A DNA stretch of 36,368 nt, from positions 1-36,368 of the IMG/VR virus record IMGVR_UViG_3300022937_000060. One strand, written 5' to 3'. The notes under the pieces are model-generated. The model had not been told where the DNA came from and ran no database searches. It was given only the letters and a program-made list of their open reading frames with translations. This document shows positions 1-12,000 of this stretch, piece after piece. A program made the translations under genes and the position numbers. This DNA is from a virus. Within the stretch, counting starts at the first letter, position 1, and each line of letters begins with the position of its first letter.

Positions 1-3000
1 GCCATTTGTCAATTGCAAAACTTCTATCAGTACCTATAATAATTTTCTTCCTATAACCCGGATTTAATATTTTATTGTTAACTTGTACAACAATATTATT
101 TGCTAAAGGTTCTCTATTATATGGAAGGAGAACTTCTGCTTGTGGGTTAGCACCTGTTCTAAATATATGATAATTTTTTACACCATCAGGAACAAAAGAT
201 TCATCAACAACTATTTGACTAAAATCAGGTGTTGTACTATTATAAACTGTGTAATCAAAAATATCGCCTATTTGGCTTTTTGTTGTAAGCTCTATAAACA
301 AGTTACCATTAACATTTAGAGGTGTTGCTAGTTCAACATTTCCGTTTCTTGTAACAAACAAACTATAATTTGTATCGTACTTGATATCTGTATGCAATCT
401 TGTTGATTGATCAATAGCAACAATACGATCGCTGTCTATTACATCAAGACCATTATTATCAATTAATATAATGTTTAGATTTTTATTTGCAACTAAAGGT
501 GTACTATCAGCAAATTGGAATGTGTTTGTTTTCCAATCAATTGTGTACAACGATGGATCTAGTATTTCATAATCTAGTTTTGCAATTACATTTGATTGCG
601 ACTTTGCTGTTCCGCTTAGTGCATACTCGAGTGTAGCATCGTCGGTTGTAAAGTTGTGTACAGTTATAACACCCTGTCCATCTTGAACTCTGTTGTACAC
701 TGTAATATCTAGTGCATCAACTAATTGGCCAGGTACCTGTTCCTCAGGTCCTTTACTTGTAGTTGGTGTAACAAATCCATCACCGTCAACTGTAATATCA
801 CCTGCTTGAACTCCAGTAGCAGTTGATAGCGCAAAATCGCCACCACGTAGTTCTACATCAAAATTAGTAAAGTCTGGAGTAGTTGTACCATCACTAGATT
901 CTTTTCTAATAATAATAGTGTCACCGGCTTGGTTGGCAACATAAGGAATATCATCAAGAATGTTATATTCCTCAAGTATATCACTTAAAACAATACTAGT
1001 TGTAATACCGTCGCCGTTTATTGGACCCATTACAGCAAATGGTAATTTTTCATCTGCTGTTGGCCAACTATCGCTGTCTAGTCTAATTGGACTTTCGCTC
1101 TTAGGTGCAGCAACACTCTTGAAGTAAATGTTGTATGTAACGTTTGCTTCAAGAGGAGTAGCAAGATCAAGCACATTTGTACTACCATCTAATACAAATA
1201 TTTCATCATCAAATGCACTGTCGTATGTGTCAAAACTGTTTACACCAAATCCATCAGTATCAAACCCTAGAGTATTACCAAATGAAATTGTATCTATTTG
1301 AACTCCACCGTAATCAATGCCATCCATTACTTGTGCAAGATCGTTACCTGGCATGCCGTCTGTTGGCTTATAGAAATAGGTAATTCTATCTGCTGCTGTC
1401 AACATACTTGCATTTCTATAATAATCTACAATAACAACAGCACCTGTTGCAGGAGGTTCTGCAAAACTAATAACACCTAATTTTCTAGTATACCCTGTGC
1501 TTGTATCTTCTTTGTTGCTAGGTGTAAACTCACTGCTTAAACTTTCAACTCCGTCTACTGTTACTTTGATTTTTGAAACTCTAGTGTCAATTGGCCATTT
1601 CAATACAAAATCAGTTGACGCACCGTTTCCTGTAAATGTTTCAGTTGGAACATGTAAATCAGTGAAAACAAGATTTCCTGATACACGATCAAACTTCATT
1701 AGCATATGTGTTGCTTTTGCTTTGCTATTACCAATAATAGCATATGCTCTTGCTGGTGTACCTTCTTCAGATTGTGTACCGTCAAAAGTTACAGTAGGTG
1801 CTGTAATATATTTTGCACCTTTTACATCAACATCAATAAAGTTTACAACATCTCCAGCAAGTGTAGCTCTACCTTTTAATGTAGGACCTCCGCCACCGCT
1901 TACAGTTACATTTGGACCATCAGTCCAACCTGTGCCGCCATCATAAATCTTAAATTCAGTTATTTCAAAACCAACATTATCTAACCAATGCTTTTGAGGA
2001 TACGTTTCAACAAAAGGACTGTAAGTTTGTACTTCGCTATTGAACACACTTGTTCTTTCGGCAACAATACGTCCTTCTACTTCATCATAACGTGGCTGCA
2101 AATCAAAGTCAGTTACACTGGTTTGTGTCGGCTCTGTTTTTTGATAACTGCTTACGTATTCTCTAACTTTAGTTTTGTAAGGTTTTACTTCGTTTACATA
2201 ATCTTCATAATTAGGAAGGTTATCATTTTTGAATGTAATTTTTTGTTGTAGTTCGCCAACATTGTGTTTTGCTTTTACAAAACTTGTTTTGAATACCCAA
2301 TCAATATTAACTTGTTCACTTAATGCATATCTAATACTTGCAAAGAACAGTTTGTTCCACTCAACTTCTAGTTGGTCTACAAAAATTTGATTTTGTAAAG
2401 CCAACATAATGTTGCGTATTTCGTTTACAGGTTCTCTATCATACAAGTATGCATCAAATACTTGATTATCAAAGCCACTGGTTTGATTTTGATACAATAA
2501 TTTTGATAATTGAATTGTACCATTTTGTCTACCAATAGTTTTATAATTTACAGTATAATCTACTTCTGGTAAGTTGTCAATTTTTTCTAGTAGTAACCAA
2601 CCACCAGATCCAATGTTTTCAATCTTTACCACTTCGCCAATTAAATCGTTGGTTGCTTCTAATGCATAACTTCCAGGTACTAGATGATTGATAGCAGTAG
2701 TTTCATCATACCCTTCTGCATACCAGTCTGTATATTGCCAATATAATGTAGTATCATACGATTGTATTCTTTCTACACTCCATTCTTTTTGCTCCGGTGT
2801 GTAATTATACAATGCCCAGAATCCGCCAATGTTGCTATCATTTTCAACAAGCACTGTAAATCTTCTTACAATTAACAGTGTGTTATCACTGTAATTTTTA
2901 CCTTCTTTTTCTACTACTGCACTTGTAACTTGTCCTAGGTTATTGATGTAAAGTTGTATTTTTGCACCTGTACCTGTGCCTCTAATATCTACAGTAGGTC

Positions 3001-6000
3001 CTTTGCGCACACTGCCTTCTGTATAACTAGGATCAACATATCCTCTACCTGGATTTGTGATAGTTACACTTTTAATTCTTCCATCAATAATTGTAGGTGT
3101 AAGTGTAGCAGTTTCAATTCTAGCAACAGGAACAAATCTTAAAAGATTTTCGCTTGCAATTTTAACATCGTAATCATTGCTGTAAATGCTAGGCATTGGG
3201 TCTGCTTTTTGTAAACCACTTAAACTAAAATCATCTACAATTAAGTTATCTGCAAGAACACCATTGACTCTTTCAACTACTTGCTTTAGAGCCTCAGTTC
3301 TATTGATAAACATACTTTGATTTGGAGTATTTAGAACACCATACCTACGAGGTATGCTAATATCAATGTCTGGTAGCTGATTACTGTTTTTGTCATATCC
3401 TACTAAACTGTCAATCCATTTTTGCACTATATCTGCATTAGGCTTGCTTGTAGCAACGCCTTCAGTTAGAAGCTGATATTCACTGTGAATATTATTTTCA
3501 GTTTCAAACTTTTTCCATTCAACATGCAGAATTATATTTTCATCTTTGATAAGATTTCTTACGTTGTAAAGTCCAAACTTGTTGTTTTCATAGAATGCTA
3601 CAAATCTGTATCCTTGACCTGCAGGATCTTGAATAAGCAATGTTACATCATATGCACTAATGCTTCGTGTGTCAACTGCCGGAAGGGTTCTTTTGTTCTT
3701 TACCCAATAATAATATTTGTTTGAGAAGGTTCCTGTTACTGCATCATACACATCTGCAACAACATAACTGTCGTCATTGTATTTGGTTGTTCCACTAACA
3801 CCATCTGCTAGGCCTTCTACTGTATCTGCAATATCATCCCATTCGCTCGGTAGTAAGTCGCTTTCAACCCATTCGTAAACGTCTACTTCAAAACTTGGTA
3901 GCGGAGTATTCCAATTGTTAGTTTTATATTCAAGGCCACGCTGTCTTGTATTAAACCATTTGATTGTGCTTAGGTCCCACCATAGCTTTCCAACATATCT
4001 ACTGTCCCAAGGTGTTTTGTTTCCTGTATTTGTGCTGCCAATATTATACACAGCAGGATCATAATACAACTTGAAACTTAGTTCTTGCTCTGCAGGTCCT
4101 GCGATTTTACCTTGTACAGGATCAATATAATCCAAGTATGTTACAAGATCGCCGTTTGTTTTGTCGTACAAGAATACATTTTTAATCTGTGATAAATCAA
4201 CATAATCTTGTATCAAACTATTTGAAGTCCAAGCATTAGTATTTTTCTGTGCTCTAAAATCTACAACAAATCCAACGTTTGTATCTAGGCCAAGACTATT
4301 AGTAAACATACTGCCAGGTTGTCCAACAATAATGTGGTTATCAACTATTTTCACACTTGGGAATAGAGCTTTTGAAGTATCTCTTAGATATCTCATTTTT
4401 TCTGCATAAATCCAAGTATCGTTGTAGTTTTCAAAAATGTAAACTTGACCGTTATCTACAACACGATCTCTAAATGCAGTTGCACTATTATCAAATTGTG
4501 TTAGATTTGAATCAAATGTCATTTCTGCAATATTATCACCGTTGGTGCTCATTATTGCAAGTTTGTTTTTGCTAAAATCTAAGCTGTAACCAAAGTATTC
4601 ATTTTGCTGTCCTTTTGGAGAATACAATTCTTGTTGCAATTCAAACAAAGGATTTTCGCTGTCAAAATTGTATCTATAAAGATATACTTTACCATTGTTT
4701 AGACCTGTAAAGTCAGAGCCAATAGCACCTATTGCAATGTCTTTTCCATCATCTGATACTGCCAATGAATAAGCAAAATCGTCTTCTGCTGCTACATCGC
4801 CGTCAATGTTAGATTCGTAAACATAACGTCCGTCGTTGTTGTTGAATCTGTATACACTAACACGATTGATTCCTGTTGCATCTAAATAACCAGCAATAGC
4901 TATCACATTACCATCTTTTGATACATCAAAACTTTTACCAATATCAGATGCTGTGCCTAAACCTACACTGTCACTTTCTGTTTCTGTTACATCACCAAGA
5001 TTAGGTACAAAACCAACATAGTCAATATATTGATCAAGTTGTTGCCACTCGCTGTCAACACCAGGTAGTATTCCACTACTTCCAAATACATTTGTTGTTG
5101 CTTTGTATAAAATATATCCTGCAAATACTATTTCACCTTCATAGTATGTTTTTAGAGGATCAAATGTACCTTTGTAATTTGGATCTCTTGAATAGTTGAA
5201 AATGTTTACATTAGCAAGACTGTTTTCTAAGAAATATATTCTACCATTATCTGCTAAACTTCTCACATAAAACTTGTGTACTAAATCGCTAGTAAATGCA
5301 GACTTGATTGCAATACCAAACTGCTCTCCTGATCTAGCAACAGGTGATAAAATTGTTGCTTCTAGTTTATAAGCTGTAACATCTTTTTTGTAGACATGTA
5401 TAACACCTTGGTTTTGTAGATTACTTAAATATGCTGATTGGTCAGCAGTTAATACATCTACTAACTCCCAATCCTGTGACAAAGTACTGATTGTACTATC
5501 TGCTACACCAGCAGGAGTATCTCTTAGTGCTTGCCATAATGTACCTCTGTCAGATACAATATCATATTGTAAGTAGCTTGCAGTACCATCATATTCGCCA
5601 ACATATTTGCTGCGAACATCACTTGCATTAGGTGCACCAACAATAATGTATTGTCCGTTTTCAGTTACGTCAACACTAGTACCAAAACCTGAACCTATAT
5701 CATAAAGTGTACCAACAGTTAAAGTACCACTGTTTACATCGTGTGTGCCTAATGCTGTAGTATCTACAGGATTAGTTAACGCTTTATCTGTGTAAATTTC
5801 AAATGCAGTTGTAGTTGTTGGTTTTGCATAATAATAATTGTCGTTAAGAGCAGTAATACCAGTTGCATTTGAAATTAATATTTTTTCGCCTTCTCTAATT
5901 CCGTGTGCAATAGGTGTAGTAATTACACCAGGATTTGAATTTATTATACTTTCAATTGCTTGTGTTTTAATACCATCAATTTCTAAAGTTTGTAATAATG

Positions 6001-9000
6001 TGTATTCTAATGATTCACTTAATCTAGTATATACAGCAACACGACCATTTAATCCTGCACCAGGCATACCTACTGCCAACACTTGATTGCTACCACTTGC
6101 TGCAAAACTAGTACCATAACCTACATCTACTAATCCTTCTTCATTTGGAATTTCTGCTTGTAGATTAAATATTCTAGCATTATCAATTACTTCGCTTTTG
6201 CCAGTACCGTTATCGTCTAACCATAGGCGATCATTTTCAGTAACATCATAATCAATTAACAGTGAATTAATATCAGTGATATTGTTTAGTCTACGACCAT
6301 TTAATTGTGATACTATACCAAGTGTACTATCACTTAAATCAATGCCTTCTTCTCCAATGTCTTTGTTTGAATAAAATTCAACAACATTCAAACTTACATC
6401 TCTAGCAGTCCAAAATCCGTTAACATCGTCGTTAACATTGTTAATACCAATAATTTCGCCGACGCTAAAAGGAACAGCTCTATCAAAAGTTGCTGTAAAT
6501 CCAATATCTGTTTTGTCTATTCTAACAATTCTTACAGGAGATTGAATGTGTTTGTAAACACTCCATGATTGTTGTACTTCAGGTACCCAAATGTACTTGT
6601 TTAGATCAATACTGTTTATGTTGAAAGATAGCACATCTTTTAATGAACGTGCAATGAAGTTTACTTGATCAAGAGCAACGTATCCTGCTGTTTTGGTATA
6701 TTCTTCTAAATTATCAGCAACAGGAAATGGTGCATGATCATAGTCGTTATTTTTTAGATATACTTTTGCTTTAGGATATTGATACACTAGATCAGTTCTA
6801 GTATTGTCAACTGTGTTGACCAATTCAACTGTTTGAGGCTCAATCCTAAATTGCTTTTCATCTAGTTGATATTCAACTTCGTCAAATGCATCTGTAGCAC
6901 CGTATTGTCCGGTGCGTATTGCCCATTCTTCAAAAAATTCTAAACTGTCTTTATCAGCACTACCTAATTTGTCAAACAACTTTGTAAGAGCATTTTTTGT
7001 ACCCTTATCTTGAATCATGCCTTGATAGAATTTATATTGACTTACATCGTCATTGATTATATTTTCTAAATATTGACGTTTTTGATAACCAATCAAGTGC
7101 TGTGCTAAACGCTGTTGTTCACTGTCAAAATTATCAGTGTCTAAGTCATAAAAATCGGTAAACTGATTTGCTCTGTAATCCCAGTTTGGTTTTAAGCTGC
7201 TTTTTGGACGCTCTGATAATACGTTCCAATTACTAAAGTTAAATTCTTCAGTGCCGCTGTGGGTTACAACAGCAGTGTAATAAAATTGCTTGTATTTTAC
7301 TAGTTCTCCGATGTAATAATCTTTCCATGATTCCCATTCAGTAACCAATGCTTCATCATATGTAAAGCCGGGAATATTTAGACTACCGTTCCAATCGTCA
7401 GTTCTATAACCAACTACTTTTATGCGTTCTTGTCTATAGCCTGGTTCAGGATCATAAATTGTGTCATTGAAAACAGTTGTATTGTCAATCAATACAACAT
7501 GTTCCTTTTGTACTAATGGTAGTTTAATAAAGAAAATACCTTCAGCATTATTCTTTGGAGCAATGCCAAATCTATTTGTGTTATCTCTAATAATATTTGT
7601 GTAGCTGGTTCTCAATTTGCCTGTATCTGCTTTTAACACATCTAAACCGTAAAAGTTATCAAACACATCGTCAACTACAAAATAATCTCTGTTAAATTCA
7701 ACAGTGTTTGCACCAGGACTTAAAACAATTACACTGTTTGCAGCCCAGTTCTGTGTTGTCCAGAATAAGAATTCTTTGGTTGCTAATCTAAAATCTTCAA
7801 TAGTTTCAGTTTCACGGTTGTTGTATTCAAAGCTAAATCCTAGCTCAAGTAAAGATTGTTCGTAGCCTAGTAAAAAGTCAACAACCTCTTGAGACTTTGT
7901 TAATATAGTACCATAATCAATTGTTGATTTAACGCTTTCAAATCTACGTCTAAGAACTGCATTAGCACCGCCAGCAATAGGTAATTCTTTTAGAGCACTA
8001 TATAGTGTTGAATCAAACTCTGCACCTGTGATATGGTTTTCATTTGCTCTATAGAATCTATTGCTGTATTTTACAATTTTACCTGCAACAACTTGTTTAT
8101 TTTCATCCCAATCAAGGAAGCTATCACTGATACCACCAACATTAATACCAATGTCGTTTGCACTTTCTATTGGCTTGTAATATTCAAAATACGGATCTTC
8201 TTTGTCGTATCCTGAAATCTTATATCCACGACCAATTTTTTCTATAATCACACCACTGTAAGAAACTATTTCTTGAGCACTACTAGTGTTTAAGAAAATT
8301 TGATAATTTTCTTGAGGTACAAATACATTACCTTGATTCAACGGTGTTCTACTATCTAAAACAAGTTTTAGTTTGCTCTTGTCTGCAAACCCGCCTAGTT
8401 TCAAACCTATTTGTGAGTTTATTGTTTTTAATCTGTCAATATATTTTTCATAATTTGCAGTAATATTTGTTTGCAAATAATTTTCAATATAATTTATTAA
8501 ACCAAGAGTTTGATTTACTTTTCCGTTGGTTTTTGTTTTAGGAAAAATTAAATCTTTTGCTCTAATTGCTTTTTTACCATTGTATACATAATTGCCAGCA
8601 ATGTTTCTTGATGTTCTTGATCTATCAAAACCAATTGCAAATACTTGTGCTGGTCTGTTGATTATCATTGCAACCAGAAGGCTAAATGCATAATCACTGC
8701 TGCGTCTCCAAGCAGTTTCAATAGGTGCTTCGTCGCCAAACTTAAAGCCATCGTTTCTCATCATAGCGTAGCTGAATTCTTTTGCAAAACCACTGGCTAA
8801 TGGGTCAACAAGTTGGCCAAATTGATTTACTGGCAAATGTTTTGTTAATTGTGGGCGCACATATTTCTTTTTAACATATGCTGCTTTTCCAGGTTCTTTT
8901 ACTAAGCCTAGTTCTAAGTCTTTCCACATAATCAAGTTATCACTGGTGTAAGGAGCTGGACCATATTGTGTTTCCCACCAAGTTGGTTTGACACTAAATC

Positions 9001-12000
9001 CAAGCATTTCCCACGGTGTCATATGTGGACGATCTGTATCATATGCTTGCTTGTACACAGCTCTCCAATACCCTGGTAATTTTTCACCAGTTGCGCTAAT
9101 GCTGCGTGAATAATTGTATGTAAATCCATCACCTTGAGTCACAAATTCATTTGTAGTATAATCAGGGTTTCCTACCAATGGCAACCATGCAACAAAATCA
9201 CTTATAAGGATTCTGTCCATGCTTTCTTTTGGAACGTTTGAATTACGATATATGCCTTCGATATAATCATGAATATTGAAAACATTTTCATCATATACAA
9301 CTTTTAAGTTGTTGTAAATTCTTTTTTCTAATTCCAGTAAAAGATCATCTCTGTAGTCGTTGTATGCAACACTTAAACTACCGTCGTGTCCTCTAATTAC
9401 TTTTGTAGTAGTTGAATAACTATTATCAGTTTGTAATTCAGGCTCATAGGCAGGATACATACCTAGTTTTGTAGGTGTAGGAGGTAAAAAACTTCCTTCA
9501 GTATTTTCGTACTCGTAGATTTTAATAACATCGCCATTTTCATTTGCGGCTGTAATATCAATAAATCCGTTTTCTGTAAACGTATAATCAGTACCATATG
9601 TTAATTGTGCATCGTTTAGGTAAACGTAAACTGCTTTTTTGGTTAATTGTCTAATATTAAAAACTTTAGAAAGAGCATAATATCTATTTCTATTATCAAG
9701 CACAGTATATTCTAATAACTTTGCACCACCGAATCCAATCATATCTGTACTGTAAAATGGCATGGTTTTTGTTTTGTTTTTTGTTAATTCTTGTAATAAC
9801 AAATCAACATGCTCTTTTACAGGGCCTACAAACGTACTTGCTTTGGCTACTGATAAAAATTCTCTTTTGAATTTACTATATTCAGTTTTTGCAAATCTTA
9901 CTGCTTTTACAATATTTGCATTTTTATCGGTAAGATGATACAATGGCAAATTAATAGGTCCACTGTGTTGTACAAATTTTCTACCATATTTTGCAACTTC
10001 GCCTAAGTCTCTTAAATTTCCGCGGCCTGGTTGTTTACCATTAAATGCTGGTACTTCTGCAATCAATCCTTCTACATGGTCATTAACTTGGCCAAGTGTA
10101 AACTCTGTAATATTATTATTAAGAGGATTTCTTTCAAGATTGTAAGGTATTTCATAATGTCCAACAGAAGTTTTGTCAGCACTGCTTTTTGTTTTAATAA
10201 TACAAACATCTTCTGCACTCAACTCTTGAACAAGATTTATTTTGCGTACATTGTTATCATCTACAAAATTCCAATCAACTCCTTGTATTTTGAATTGATT
10301 GTTAACATATACTTTGCATACAAGATCTGTTAGATTTGCACTGTTATTGTAAACATCAATTGGAAAACGATTTACTATGTCATCGCCTGTGTATTTTCTA
10401 ATAACATACTGGCTGCTTAATTCGTTTGCTTTTGTCCATGCATTAACATAGTACACACCGTTGCTTTTGTTTTTCTTTAGGAAAAGTTCATCGCTAGGTT
10501 GAGTGTATACAACGTTATTTTGTTCATACTCATATGATTGTGTAAGTAGAGGAAAATCAAATACAATATCACCTACGTTGTTTATATTTTTATATGCTAG
10601 AGGAAATCCTAATTCAGAATCGTTTGCACCGGTGCCTACTCTATAAGCAAACAATCTATTACCTTCAAAATTATTAGAAGGATAGTAGTCTTCATCACCT
10701 ATACTGTAGCCACTGTTGTCAAACAAATCAAATCTTGGTGCTTGATTTAGAGCAGTTTTATCCTGTGCAATTTTCCATTCTGTTCCATTGTACCAAAACA
10801 TTCTGCCAGCATTTTTATTACCATCTTTTACAAGCACAGTTTGATCTAGTTCAGGATCAGTGTCTTCTGTTTCAACCAAACTAATCTGTGTTGTATTTGT
10901 GTGAAGAATAAATGTTACTTCATAAATTTTACCATTTACAAGAGGATCTGGATCAGCTGTGAAAAGTACTCTCATACCTTCAACAAGATCAATACCATCA
11001 ATGTTGTATCCACTTTGTCCTTCGATGTTACTAAAAACATCAGAAGTAAATGTATCAACTAGATCAACATAAGTTTTTGCAGTTGAACCGTGATTGTACA
11101 AACGTAAATTTGCTTCAAATTCAATAATAGGACGTTTTGCTCTGAGAGATTCATCTAACCCTGTTTCTTGATTGTTAATTCTTGCTGATTCTTCAATTAC
11201 ATCTTTGTGGAACCAACGGTTATATCTAGCCCAGCCATTCCTACTTTCATCTGCACGGTTCATACAGATATAATCTTTTGTACCGGCAAAACTTTTTGCA
11301 TCACCAAACGGTACTCTATCAAATCCGTTGGTATCAAAAGGTACAAGCGTGTCTTGTGTAAAAATAGCAGGCACTGCAAGATCTGTCAACGGCACAAGTT
11401 TGATTGCTTCACCTACACCTTCAACATAGAACAATCCATTGTCATAAGAGGCTGGTGTAACATTACCTTGGAAATAAACTTTCATACCATTTGAAAAATC
11501 CCAGCCATCGCTAGTTCTGTAAGTTTTTTTACCAAGTATTTCATCTTCAACATTTATTTCACTGTTTTCTTCAATGTCGTATATGTTGAAAACACCACTG
11601 GTGTTGATATTATTTTGTGAAATGTAGTAAAGTGTTTCAGGTGCGTTCATTGGAACTGTAAATTCAAGAACACCTTTTTCAACAAATCCTTCTTTAATAG
11701 CATATTCTCTTTCTTTAAGAGTGTCTGTATCATTAGGAGTTATTTCAACACCGTCTTCAAATAGTGTTGTTATTAAACTACTGTCTACATTATCTAAACC
11801 AGGCTGAAACGCTCTACTGATTGCTATACCAATTGGATGGCCCGGAGTGTCAATTTCAAATCTATATGTTTGTCCTCTGTAAAGTTTCAAAGACGGGTTT
11901 CTTGAAAATCCGTTTGGTGTAAAAACATAAGCAGTATTATCATCATCTACAACCGTTGAAATTGTATATGTGCTACGGACTTCTAAACTTTGTCCTCTAA

